Positions 39,086-47,305 of a DNA stretch of 64,000 bases are shown here, piece by piece; position 1 is the stretch's first letter; the number at the start of each line of letters is the position of its first letter. The DNA is from Flavobacterium sp. UMI-01. Its GTDB lineage: Bacteria > Bacteroidota > Bacteroidia > Flavobacteriales > Flavobacteriaceae. The stretch is taken from positions 172,850 through 236,849 of the forward strand of contig NZ_BPLU01000067.1 of the NCBI RefSeq assembly GCF_019656315.1, given 5' to 3'. The position numbers and the translations under genes are program-made. The notes under the pieces are model-generated. The model saw only the letters and a program-made list of their open reading frames with translations. It made no database searches and was not told the DNA's origin.

Positions 39086-39625
39086 TTAGCGTGCAGCTTG
39101 AAACAACATGGCACCAGAGTTCATACAATAACGTAAACCTGTAGGTTGTGGCCCATCATCAAATAGATGGCCTAAATGTCCGTCACATCGTGCACAGACG
39201 ATTTCGCCACGCACCATTCCCAGACTTTTATCAACTACTTCTTTGACTCTTTTTTTGTCTAAAACATCATAAAAACTAGGCCATCCTGTCCCCGATTCAA
39301 ATTTGGTTTCCGAAGAGAATAATGGTAATTTACACCCTGCGCAGAAATAATAGCCTTTTTTATGATTGTCAAAATAAGGATTTTTAAAAGGATATTCCGT
39401 TCCTTTTTCTCGAAGAATATGGTATTGCGTAGCACTCAACACTTTTTTCCATTCTGCATCCGATTTCACCACTTTTTTCAAAGAAGTATCATTCAGTGAT
39501 AATTTTTCTTGCGGTGGATTAGGATTTTCCTGCATGGCATTTGTGTCTTTTTTAGTAGCCTGCATACAAGCCATAAATACAAGAAGAACAAGAGGAAAAC
39601 TGATAATTTGTATGTAACGTTTCAT
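39086..39625 (-). CDS. msrB: Methionine-R-sulfoxide reductase, exported lipoprotein type
   Basis: Reduces methionine-R-sulfoxide in damaged proteins. After a lipoprotein signal (LVLLVFMAC) the MsrB domain has two zinc-binding CxxC pairs (CAGC, CARC) and the catalytic cysteine in GLRYCMNSGAMLF. The presence of the signal means that repair acts in the periplasm. A separate msrA gene with its own lipoprotein-like signal is 170 bases away on the same strand, so the two make a periplasmic repair pair. Confidence 0.95.
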   Translation of the reverse strand: MKRYIQIISFPLVLLVFMACMQATKKDTNAMQENPNPPQEKLSLNDTSLKKVVKSDAEWKKVLSATQYHILREKGTEYPFKNPYFDNHKKGYYFCAGCKLPLFSSETKFESGTGWPSFYDVLDKKRVKEVVDKSLGMVRGEIVCARCDGHLGHLFDDGPQPTGLRYCMNSGAMLFQAAR

Positions 39626-39712
39626 GATTTTAAATTTTGAATTAAGGGATGCATTGGAGTATTAATTTAGTGTTGATTGTTCTTAAAAAAGGAACACCAG
39701 ATTTAAGAAATT

Positions 39713-39737
39713 GAACAGATTAGCACAGATTCTAAAA
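39713..39737. repeat. Dispersed GATTAGCACAG-type intergenic word
   Basis: The msrB-msrA spacer contains AACAGATTAGCACAGATT followed by an A-rich stretch, sharing its core with the inverted repeat at 33273-33310. It probably belongs to the same dispersed repeat family. Confidence 0.35.
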
Positions 39738-39798
39738 AAATTAGAAGATTAAAAAAACATAGTGACCTTCGCACCGCGGTGTTCTTTGTGTTTAATCC

Positions 39799-40419
39799 CT
39801 ACTTCAACTTCCCTTTGTACGTCTTTACAAACTTATTAAATCTCGGAATCGAAACCCCTTTGACATAACCTTGATTCGGGTTATTTTTCACATAATCTTG
39901 GTGGTAGGCTTCTGCTTCATAAAAAGCCGAGATGGGTTTCACTTCCGTCACAATAGGGTTATTAAACACTTTAGCCAAAGTTAGCGCTTTGATTTTGTCT
40001 TCGATGATTTTCTTTTCGCCTAGGTTGCCATAAAATGCAATGGAACGATAGGACGACCCCACATCAGGTCCTTGTTGGTTGGGCGTCGTTGGGTCTTGAG
40101 AGGCAAAAAAAGCATCTACTAATTGAGTAAAAGATACTTTTTTAGGATCATAAAAAACCGCAACAGCTTCGGCATGACCAGTTTGATTGGTTCCTACTTG
40201 ATGGTAGGTGGGATTTTTAATGGTACCACCCGTATAACCGGAAACCGCTTCATCTACACCATATACCGCTTCAAAAACGTGTTCCGTACACCAAAAACAA
40301 CCCGAAGCAAAAACCGCTATGGCTTTACTAGGCTTGGCATTTAGTGATAATTCTTTGGTTTGTGACTGGCAACTCATAAAAACTAATAAGAACGCCAAAT
40401 AAGAGAGTACTTTCATCAT
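39799..40419 (-). CDS. msrA: Methionine-S-sulfoxide reductase, exported
   Basis: Reduces methionine-S-sulfoxide. A 206-residue protein with a lipoprotein signal (YLAFLLVFMSC) and the active-site motif FASGCFWCTEHVFE, including the catalytic cysteine. GVDEAVSGYTGGTIKNPTY and the AVAVFYDPKKVSF and PTTPNQQGPDVGSSYRSIAF blocks are MsrA hallmarks. It is probably translated from ATG 40419, though an adjacent ATG one codon inside is equally possible. It pairs with the msrB lipoprotein for repair outside the cytoplasm. Confidence 0.95.
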   Translation of the reverse strand: MMKVLSYLAFLLVFMSCQSQTKELSLNAKPSKAIAVFASGCFWCTEHVFEAVYGVDEAVSGYTGGTIKNPTYHQVGTNQTGHAEAVAVFYDPKKVSFTQLVDAFFASQDPTTPNQQGPDVGSSYRSIAFYGNLGEKKIIEDKIKALTLAKVFNNPIVTEVKPISAFYEAEAYHQDYVKNNPNQGYVKGVSIPRFNKFVKTYKGKLK

Positions 40420-40550
40420 TTCTTTGTTTATTAATAATATACGGGAGATTTTACATTTTGGTTTCTCAACGACTGCTAAACTTATGTTAAGCGATTCCCG
40501 ATGTTAATGTTATAGACGATGAAGTTTGAGTTTCCTTACATTTTTTTATT

Positions 40551-40577
40551 TTACCGCAATGGCGCAAAGGCGCAAGG
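40551..40577. repeat. Intergenic word of the GCGCAAAGGCGCAAGG type
   Basis: TTACCGCAATGGCGCAAAGG followed by CGCAAGG contains two direct copies of GGCGCAA(A/G)G. Similar words recur in Bacteroidota intergenic DNA. No other feature is visible in this 265-base spacer. Confidence 0.35.
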
Positions 40578-40684
40578 AAAAAATATAAAAAGAAGGGTAT
40601 GAAAGTCAGGAGACTTTGGGACGAGTATCGTTCTTATTAACGATTTTAAAATTGCCTCAAAACTAGAATTGTTTTTTTATTATA

Positions 40685-41505
40685 TCAGAATAAAGATGTT
40701 TGTGTTTCAATTTTCGGATGAAATGTACCTATAATCATAAATGGATTATGAGACACGTAATGATGGAGTTGTGATGTCCCTAAAAAGAAATGCAAGTCTT
40801 TGGTTTTAGCAAAATCGTCAAAATATTTTTTCTTAACATCTGCAACTGCTTTTACTTCATTCCCTTCGTGTCTTGCAAGGCAATTCCAATAAAGTTGGCC
40901 AATTTCCCAATCTTCAATCATCATCCTACTTTCTAATCCTTGATTATCCTCAAAAACATAACGAAATTTATACGGTAATTTTCGCACGACATCAAAGGGA
41001 TTTCAGGTTGTTGAAATAAATTACCCTGAAGACGTTCTGCTTCAAGTTTTGCTAATTTATTCTTGTCCCATTCACGTTCAACATCTTCAACTGTAAAATC
41101 TAAAATTTTACTTGGTTTGAAAACAGCTAAAGAAGTACAAATACTTTTATTTTTAGCTTCGGCTATTAACTCGGATAAATTATAATAAATTTTACCTAAT
41201 GCAAACATTTTTCTTTCAGCCCAATTCCCTTTTGTATCAAGATGGTCTACAATTTTTATTTCTGTATCGTGGGAATACGGACGAAAACTTTCAGGTCTGA
41301 AATCGCTCGTGTTTTTCACTAAATCCAATTCAATCCAATCGTACTTTTTGTATTGTTCTTCAAATGATTTTTTGCGGAACTGAATTGGGTAAATTCTAAT
41401 CCAAGTCCCATCCTCTTTGAAACCTGCTGTACAAACCAACTCTTCATATTTTCCTGAAATAGCAGGATATGTCTTTACAGTGATTAAAACTTTTGTCTTT
41501 GCCAT
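40685..41505 (-). pseudogene. DUF488-partner protein gene interrupted by a frameshift
   Basis: Two frames belong to one gene. Frame one begins at the ATG 41505 with MAKTKVLITVKTYPAISGKY and continues through KYDWIELDLVKNTSDFRPES. Near 40994 it turns into an unrelated tail (MSCENYRINF), while the next frame continues with DVVRKLPYKFRYVFEDNQG to the stop at 40685. The 821-base span is one short of a multiple of three, as expected of a single lost T in the TTT before GATGTC. An intact version would be about 273 residues. This kind of protein commonly neighbours DUF488 genes. It could be a mutation or a sequence error. Confidence 0.75.
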
Positions 41506-42390
41506 TTAAATGTGTTTTACTTCATATTCAAAATTAGGCAAATTTTCGATGGCTTCTGCCAAATGTTTACGGTGACATTGACAAATATTCGATTCAAAAC
41601 AAGTCAAAGCAATACGCTTATTCTCTTTCAATAAGTTTAAAATTTTCTCTTGCGAAGATGTAGTTTTTGTTAAATTATTTTCACAATAAATTGCAAATAA
41701 CTTATCATAATCACTTTGAGTATTTAGTTCTTGACGTTGCTGAGATTGTATACCAACTTCTGGAAAATGAATATAATCTATTCCCAAGCTATTGCAATAC
41801 CGTTGTAACTGACTTTTACTAAATCCGTATTTCATACTCAATGGATTATTCCGAACGTCTACCAAAATTTTTATGTCATTTTTCAATAAACGGTTTAAAT
41901 ATTCTTCTAATGAAATCCCCTCATAGCCAATTGTAAATAAAATTGTTTTATTACTTTTCGGACGACTATTATCTACTTTTTTTAACTGTTCGGTAGTTAA
42001 TATTTCTTGTGCTTTTAGACTATTTATTGCCCAATATGGAAAGTTCAAATAGGTATGCTTCATCAAAGTATCTGCATTCATTTTTCCGTATTGTTCTTTG
42101 ATATATAACATAACCCTTTTATCATCAACTTTTAGAGTATTAAAATAGTTTGTTATTTCATTACTTGAAAAATGACTAGCTGTTTCACTCAACATTCCTT
42201 TGCGTACCATGGCTGTCAAATCGGCATTAGCTGAATATGAATAACATCCGTATTTATAAGGAATAAAATCATAATCAGCTTTTTTTTGTCGTTGGGTAAA
42301 CAAAAAAAGTAGTTTTTGAAGACTGATTTTATCTATTTGTCCTTCAAAAAGTTGTAATAATGCTAATATAATTTTTCTTCTGTAAAACAT
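41506..42390 (-). CDS. DUF488 protein with a Panacea/YwgA-like N-terminal domain
   Basis: A 294-residue protein. Residues 1-110 (KISLQKLLFLFTQRQKK, FIPYKYGCYSYSANADLTAM) resemble the LQKLLY...YGPYS pattern of Panacea/SocA/YwgA-type domains. Residues 145-290 are a DUF488 domain (TIGYEGISLEEYLNRLLKND, DVRNNPLSMKYGFSKSQLQRYC, HFPEVG). The stop abuts the start of the frameshifted partner gene, so the two genes are one unit. The biochemical function is unknown. Panacea domains are known in toxin-antitoxin pairs, and I infer only that this unit could be a conflict-type cassette. Confidence 0.8.
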   Translation of the reverse strand: MFYRRKIILALLQLFEGQIDKISLQKLLFLFTQRQKKADYDFIPYKYGCYSYSANADLTAMVRKGMLSETASHFSSNEITNYFNTLKVDDKRVMLYIKEQYGKMNADTLMKHTYLNFPYWAINSLKAQEILTTEQLKKVDNSRPKSNKTILFTIGYEGISLEEYLNRLLKNDIKILVDVRNNPLSMKYGFSKSQLQRYCNSLGIDYIHFPEVGIQSQQRQELNTQSDYDKLFAIYCENNLTKTTSSQEKILNLLKENKRIALTCFESNICQCHRKHLAEAIENLPNFEYEVKHI

Positions 42391-42704
42391 TTTGCAAATG
42401 TAGTAAAATCAACTTCTCTCTCCTAATGCAAACCATCTTAAGTTACACTAATTTAAATCCGTTTTTATATTACGAAACATTAATTTACACCACCACTCAT
42501 CTATAAAGAAATCAAATCCCTCTCTCTACCCCCAATTGAGGCGGTATCCTCGTAGTGCAACGAAGAGATATAGCCATCCCGAAGCATCGGGAGCGGGAGC
42601 GATGTTTCCTAAAAAAACCTAATATTCTGGCCCTAATAATCAAAAAACTAAATCCCTCCTACCCTTAGCCTCTAAGCGCCTCAGCAACTCAGACCCTCAA
42701 TAAA
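42391..42704. other. Spacer with a GC-rich hairpin element before arsM
   Basis: This 314-base gap has no ORF I would defend. At 42536-42610 a comparatively GC-rich element appears, containing CCTCGTAGTGCAACGAAGAG and CCCGAAGCATCGGG, each with short complementary arms. It looks like a dispersed flavobacterial intergenic element. Confidence 0.4.
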
Positions 42705-43673
42705 CTAACAACAACCGCCTCCATTATAGTGAAAGGTGCTTTCGCTGATGTAAATGTCATTGCGTCCTAAACTGGCTAGGGCTGCGGCGGTTTTGTCGCA
42801 TACGGCTAGGGGTTGGTTTTTGAGTAAGGTATGGCCTTTTTTATCGTCGAAATAGGCTTCTTTACCGTAATAGATGGCGGCTTTTCCGGTGAACACGCAA
42901 GGGCCATCGGCTGGCATAGGGTCTTTGATGGCGCAAACTTCGATGCTTTCAATAAAAATTAATTCATCGGTTGGGTAATTTTCAGGGTCTAGGATTCGGT
43001 ACGGACGGCGGCCACGGATTTCGATGGTTCCAAAGCCCACATCGGTCAAGGCTTTGATGTAATCGGCAATGGGAATGCTTCCGCTCAGGCACAAGGCACG
43101 GAGGTGGTCGTCATTACGCAAGGCTTCATTCATGGGTTGCTCGCAGGTGGGGTCACTCATCACGAGTCGTCCGTGGGGTTTTAGGACACGGTACATTTCT
43201 TGCAAGGCTTTCTTTAAATCCTCGGCTTTGAAGATGTTGAACAAGCAGTTTTGTGCGGCGACATCAATGCTTTCGTCCTCGATGGGAAGGTTTAAAGCAT
43301 CGCCTTTTTTGAGTTCGACAAAATCACTTTGGAACCAATCGTTTTGTTTTTCGGCTTCGAGGAAATTTTTGCGGGAAGCTTCGAGCATTTCATCGACCAC
43401 GTCCACTCCAACTACTCCGCCCTTTTGACGAGAGAAATAAGAGAATTGCAACAATTCCATGCCGCCGCCCACGCCTACGTATAGTACTTTGGGATTGTTG
43501 ATTAAATCTTGTGCCGAGATGGTGCTTCCACATCCGTAATTCATCTCTTGCATGATCAGCGGAATTTCCAATCCTGGGAATTTCCAAATGGGTGTTGTGG
43601 TACAGCAAAGCCCCACATCAGGTGTTAAGGCGGCTTGTTTGTACAGGTCGTTGGTGGCGTTTAGGTAGCTCAT
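42705..43673 (-). CDS. arsM: ArsM-type arsenite methyltransferase of the arsenosugar pathway
   Basis: A 322-residue SAM-dependent methyltransferase. The SAM site is VLYVGVGGGMELLQFS and the following GVDVVDEMLEASRKN, with VAAQNCLFNIF and EMYRVLKPHGRLVMSDP as later core motifs. Cysteines at C23-C24 (GLCCTTTP), C48 and the C-terminal GGGCC could bind arsenite. This layout matches the arsenosugar-cluster subfamily of ArsM rather than the classic detoxification enzyme. It is last on the minus strand in an AhpD-like–arsS–PNP–arsM order, so it would supply dimethylarsinous substrate to ArsS. Confidence 0.9.
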   Translation of the reverse strand: MSYLNATNDLYKQAALTPDVGLCCTTTPIWKFPGLEIPLIMQEMNYGCGSTISAQDLINNPKVLYVGVGGGMELLQFSYFSRQKGGVVGVDVVDEMLEASRKNFLEAEKQNDWFQSDFVELKKGDALNLPIEDESIDVAAQNCLFNIFKAEDLKKALQEMYRVLKPHGRLVMSDPTCEQPMNEALRNDDHLRALCLSGSIPIADYIKALTDVGFGTIEIRGRRPYRILDPENYPTDELIFIESIEVCAIKDPMPADGPCVFTGKAAIYYGKEAYFDDKKGHTLLKNQPLAVCDKTAAALASLGRNDIYISESTFHYNGGGCC

Positions 43674-43785
43674 TTTGTGTTGATTGTTGATAGTTTGTTG
43701 CTTGGGGTTTATCGTTAATGGTTTGAGTTTAGCGTACCAACTTTAAACCTTTAAACTTTTAAACTTTTAAACTTTTAAACTAATT

Positions 43786-44598
43786 TTAATTTCTAACCAG
43801 ACCTTTGAAAATCGTCACCATTTTCGGCTCTGCTTGCCCGGCGATAGCGATGATTTCGGCAATATCGATAGGTTTTAGGTTGTCAGGGTCGCACTCGTCT
43901 GTCAAAACCGAAACGGCAATCACTGGCAAACGCAGATGATTGGCCACAATGACTTCGGGAACGGTGCTCATTCCTACGGCATCGGCACCGATGGTGCGTA
44001 AATAACGGTATTCGGCACGGGTTTCTAACTGTGGTCCTACGACACCAACATAAACACCTTTATGCAAAACGATGTTATTTTCTTTAGCAATATCAAGAGC
44101 TTTTTGATTCATTTCGGCATTATAAGGCGCACTCATATCCACAAAACGGTCTCCGAAATCGGACACATTTTTGAATGCCAAGGGTGAACCGCCTTGTAGG
44201 TTGATGTGGTCGTCAATTAACATCATATCGCCTTTTTTGTAGCCTAAATTAATCGCTCCTGCCGCATTGGAGATTAACAACTTCTGAATTCCTAGGGCTT
44301 TTAGGATTCGGACAGGAAAGGTGATTTCTTGTAATGAATAGCCTTCGTAGAGATGAAAACGGCCTTGCATTACGACAACCTTTTTTCCTTCTAGCGTTCC
44401 TAAAATCAGCTTCCCCGAATGGGATTCGACAGTAGAAACAGGAAAATGCGGAATTTCTTTATAATCTATCGAATTTTCAATTTGTATATGTTCTACTAAT
44501 TGTCCTAAACCCGTCCCTAACACAATTCCGAATTCAGCTGTAGTAAAGCCTTTGGATTGCAAAAAAGCAATCGTTTCATTTATTGTCTCTATTTTCAT
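43786..44598 (-). CDS. Purine nucleoside phosphorylase within the arsenosugar cluster
   Basis: A trimeric PNP-type phosphorylase of 270 residues. Family motifs are IVLGTGLGQL, VESHSGKL, MQGRFHLYEGYS, ISNAAGAINLGY, GPQLETRAEYRYLRTIGADAVGMSTVPE and SVLTDECDP. The residue at the base-recognition position is Asp (LTD) where 6-oxopurine-specific enzymes carry Asn. The position between arsS and arsM suggests that it may cleave the adenine from a dimethylarsinoyl-adenosine product, but it could also be an ordinary salvage enzyme. Confidence 0.9.
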   Translation of the reverse strand: MKIETINETIAFLQSKGFTTAEFGIVLGTGLGQLVEHIQIENSIDYKEIPHFPVSTVESHSGKLILGTLEGKKVVVMQGRFHLYEGYSLQEITFPVRILKALGIQKLLISNAAGAINLGYKKGDMMLIDDHINLQGGSPLAFKNVSDFGDRFVDMSAPYNAEMNQKALDIAKENNIVLHKGVYVGVVGPQLETRAEYRYLRTIGADAVGMSTVPEVIVANHLRLPVIAVSVLTDECDPDNLKPIDIAEIIAIAGQAEPKMVTIFKGLVRN

Positions 44599-44673
44599 TT
44601 TTTATTTTCATCTCTATGTAAGTACTAAATACATTTAAATAAGATTCGTTTTTCTATTTAAACATACTATATT

Positions 44674-44740
44674 ATCTGCTAAAATCTGCGAACTCTGCGT
44701 GAAAAATAATGCACGCAGAGTTCGGCAGATTTTAGCAGAT
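44674..44740. repeat. Long inverted repeat in the arsS-PNP spacer
   Basis: The left arm 44674-44701 (ATCTGCTAAAATCTGC then GAACTCTGCGTG) and the right arm 44712-44740 (CACGCAGAGTTCGGCAGATT then TTAGCAGAT) pair over 28 bases with one bulged base and a 10-base loop. The stem is strong enough to attenuate transcription, and the sequence is of the CTGCG type seen at 23955-24011. Confidence 0.75.
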
Positions 44741-44789
44741 TATTAATCGCTATATATCAATTCTAATTTCTAATCTCTTACTTCTAACC

Positions 44790-45842
44790 TCAAACCACTG
44801 TTCCCTGACAACTACTCCCCGCACCCGCAGTACAGCCGTAGCAGTGTTGCGAAATCACAATGTTTCTATCTTGTAAAACTTCTTGATTGAAATCGGATAT
44901 GTGTTTGACTTTTGAAGCAACTTTCAATTCTAACATTTGATTAAAATCGCAGTCGTACAACCAGCCGTCCCAACTGACCGAAATCGTATTGGTACACATC
45001 ACATTGGCAACAGCCACAGGATTAAAGGCTTCGACCAAGGCATACATATAATCTTCGTAATTATCCGAAGCGATTAAATAATCCAGAAAACGAGAAATAG
45101 GCAGATTGGTAATCGCAAAAAGCGAATTAAAATCGATGTCAAAATCTTCTTTTAAGGCTTTTTTGAAATCGTGTTCTAAGGCTTTCTGGTCTGTGGGTAA
45201 AAAAGCACCTGATGGATTGTACACTAAATCGAGTTTCAAACCAGTACCTTCTTTTCCATAACCTACTTTATTCAGCATTTGCAAGGCTTGAATGGATTTA
45301 TCAAAAACCCCATCACCTCGTTGCTTATCCGTTTTTTCTCTTTTGTAAAAAGGCAAAGACGAAATCACATGAATATTGTGTTTAGCAAAAAACTCCGGTA
45401 AGTCGTGATATTTTTTATTGGCCAAAATAATCGTCAAATTGGAGCGAACGATAAAGTCTTGGACACCTAATTTAGACGCTTCTTCAACAAACCAGCGAAA
45501 ATTAGGATTCATCTCAGGCGCACCTCCTGTTAAATCTATGGTGTTTACCTCAGTGGTTTTAAGCACTTCTAAAATCTGTTGCATGGTTTCGACCGTCATG
45601 ATTTCTTTTCGGTCAGGACCAGCGTCAACATGGCAATGTGCACAGACTTGATTGCACATATAGCCAACGTTGATTTGGAGAATTTCCAACTTTCGAGGTT
45701 GCAGTGGAAACGTCCCCACTTTTTTTATTTTATCCGCAAAAGTGGGCAAACTTCCATCTTGAAACATCCCTGTCGAAAGAATCTCGAGTTGTTTTTCGGT
45801 TTTAGAGAGTGCGCTGTGTTTGGCCTGTAGTGATTTGAGCAT
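44790..45842 (-). CDS. arsS: ArsS radical SAM arsenosugar synthase
   Basis: A 350-residue radical SAM enzyme. The cluster motif is C63-x3-C67-x2-C70 (CNQVCAHCH), preceded by EILQINVGYMC, and the C-terminus is the Cys-rich tail HCYGCTAGAGSSCQG (C334, C337, C345). This architecture is the ArsS family, reported to attach a 5'-deoxyadenosyl group to dimethylated arsenic to give an arsenosugar precursor. TIDLTGGAPEMNPNFRW and VRSNLTIIL are further family motifs. It lies between the AhpD-like gene and the PNP gene on the same strand. Selenium-type relatives exist, but nearby ArsM points to arsenic. Confidence 0.93.
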   Translation of the reverse strand: MLKSLQAKHSALSKTEKQLEILSTGMFQDGSLPTFADKIKKVGTFPLQPRKLEILQINVGYMCNQVCAHCHVDAGPDRKEIMTVETMQQILEVLKTTEVNTIDLTGGAPEMNPNFRWFVEEASKLGVQDFIVRSNLTIILANKKYHDLPEFFAKHNIHVISSLPFYKREKTDKQRGDGVFDKSIQALQMLNKVGYGKEGTGLKLDLVYNPSGAFLPTDQKALEHDFKKALKEDFDIDFNSLFAITNLPISRFLDYLIASDNYEDYMYALVEAFNPVAVANVMCTNTISVSWDGWLYDCDFNQMLELKVASKVKHISDFNQEVLQDRNIVISQHCYGCTAGAGSSCQGTVV

Positions 45843-45942
45843 TTTTTTAAGGTTTAAAGGTTCTGAGGAACTAAGGTTTTATAGGATCAAATCTAAATGA
45901 CTCAGTCTTTTAGAAACTTAGAATCTTAGCCCCTCAAAAAAA

Positions 45943-46278
45943 CTACATCGAAAGTTTATCATATTTATTCATCATTTGCACACTATGTACTAAGGTAGCA
46001 CCACCGCGAATAGCAGCAGCTACGTGTACTGCTTCCATCATTTCTTCTTTGGTTATCCCTCTTTTAAGTCCATCGCCTGTGTAGGCATCAATACAATACG
46101 GACATTGTACGGTATGCGAAACTGCCAAGGCAATCAATGATTTTTCGCGGGCAGACAAACTGCCTTCTTCAAAAACTTTTCCGTAGTAATCAAAAAACTT
46201 GTCTCCTAGTTCTTCATTCCAATCGGAGATTTTACCAAATTTTTTCAGGTCGGCTGGGTCGTAATAGGTTGTGTCCAT
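45943..46278 (-). CDS. AhpD/carboxymuconolactone-decarboxylase-like protein of the arsenosugar cluster
   Basis: A 111-residue all-alpha protein with the AhpD-type redox motif CPYC (C59, C62) in HTVQCPYCIDAYT followed by GLKRGITKEEMMEAVHVAAAIRGG. Such proteins occur next to arsS in arsenosugar clusters and are annotated as peroxidase-like. The thiol pair could reduce an arsenic species or peroxide. It is first in the visible minus-strand operon, 100 bases before arsS. Its catalytic role there is not established. Confidence 0.9.
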   Translation of the reverse strand: MDTTYYDPADLKKFGKISDWNEELGDKFFDYYGKVFEEGSLSAREKSLIALAVSHTVQCPYCIDAYTGDGLKRGITKEEMMEAVHVAAAIRGGATLVHSVQMMNKYDKLSM

Positions 46279-46951
46279 TTTATAGTGTCTTATTGAGTTG
46301 TTTGTTTCTATGCTATCAAAAATACAATCTTGGTTATAATATAAACCTACGTTTTAATTTAATTTTTGGTTTTAATTTATTTTATACAAATCAACCCCTT
46401 CTCATCTTCATTGATGCATTACTAAAATTTTCAACAAATAAGGTACGCACTAACCTTAGATTTTTATGGACGAGTACAATGGGTAAACCTGACAAAAAAA
46501 TAGCGATTCCACTTAAAAAAACTTTTTTTAATCCGTAAAAAAAACTTCCTATTCACAAAACGAAAAAATCAAAACAAACAACTATACCCCCTAAAATTAT
46601 AGGGGGTAAAAAAAATAACAATTAAAAATATAGCCAAAAATTTCAAAATTTACATTTAAAAACAATTTAAGCCTTAAAAAAAGACAGTAAAACCAAAAAT
46701 TACACATTATTAAAATCATAATTTTTTCTAAAAAAAACGAAATATTAGTTATTATTAGCACTCAATTTTAAAATATTAATAATTCGTCTTCGATTTTAAC
46801 AAAAAACCAATCAATTCTAATTTCGATTTGAAAAAAGTTAATAAATTCGCCAAAAACAAACGAAATACTAACAATAAAGCAACAAAAAAACAAAAGACCT
46901 TATATTATATTAAAAAGAAGCATTAACCTTTATTTCAAAAACAAATTAAAC
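46279..46951. other. Long AT-rich spacer upstream of glnK with one GC palindrome
   Basis: No credible ORF is seen. TACCCCCTA (46585-46593) and TAGGGGGTA (46600-46608) form a perfect 9-base-arm palindrome with a 6-base spacer followed by an A run. The rest is A/T-rich with poly-A tracts. The spacer separates divergent units (AhpD-like protein left, glnK-amt right) and may contain both promoters. I did not find a clear TAnnTTTG element. Confidence 0.5.
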
Positions 46952-47290
46952 ATGAAAAAAATTGAAGCAACAATTAGAAAATCTAAATTTTCTGATGTGA
47001 AAAAAGCATTACATGCTGTAGGAGTAAATTTCTTCACTTATTGGGATGTGACAGGAATAGGAAATGAAAAACAAGGTCACGTGTACCGTGGTGTTTCCTA
47101 TAGTACTAGCGACATCCAAAGAAGACATCTTTCGATAGTTGTAAATGACGACTTCGAGGAAGTTACTATCAAAGCCATTTTGGAAGCTGGTTCTACTGGA
47201 CATGTAGGAGATGGAAAAATATTCGTTTCAGACGTTCAAGAAGCATACAGAATTCGTACAGGAGATAAAGGAGGAGATACATTAAACTAA
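46952..47290 (+). CDS. glnK: P-II family nitrogen regulatory protein
   Basis: A 112-residue PII signalling protein that senses ATP/ADP and 2-oxoglutarate and regulates the adjacent ammonium channel. It starts MKKIEATIRKSKFSDVKKAL, has the T-loop region YRGVSYSTSDIQRR with a tyrosine at the place of the uridylylated Tyr51, and the B-loop GSTGHVGDGKIFV, the usual TGxxGDGKIF. The stop is followed 15 bases later by amt, the classical glnK-amt operon. Confidence 0.95.
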   Translation: MKKIEATIRKSKFSDVKKALHAVGVNFFTYWDVTGIGNEKQGHVYRGVSYSTSDIQRRHLSIVVNDDFEEVTIKAILEAGSTGHVGDGKIFVSDVQEAYRIRTGDKGGDTLN

Positions 47291-47305
47291 TAAACACATT
47301 TACAC

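Noticed and set aside
43069..43428. A 119-codon plus-strand frame inside arsM
   Set aside because: It is a shadow of the arsM reading frame on the opposite strand, a common effect of codon composition.
46137..46538. A 133-codon plus-strand frame overlapping the AhpD-like gene
   Set aside because: It runs antisense through a well-supported conserved gene and then through poly-A-rich spacer. The product has no recognisable domain.
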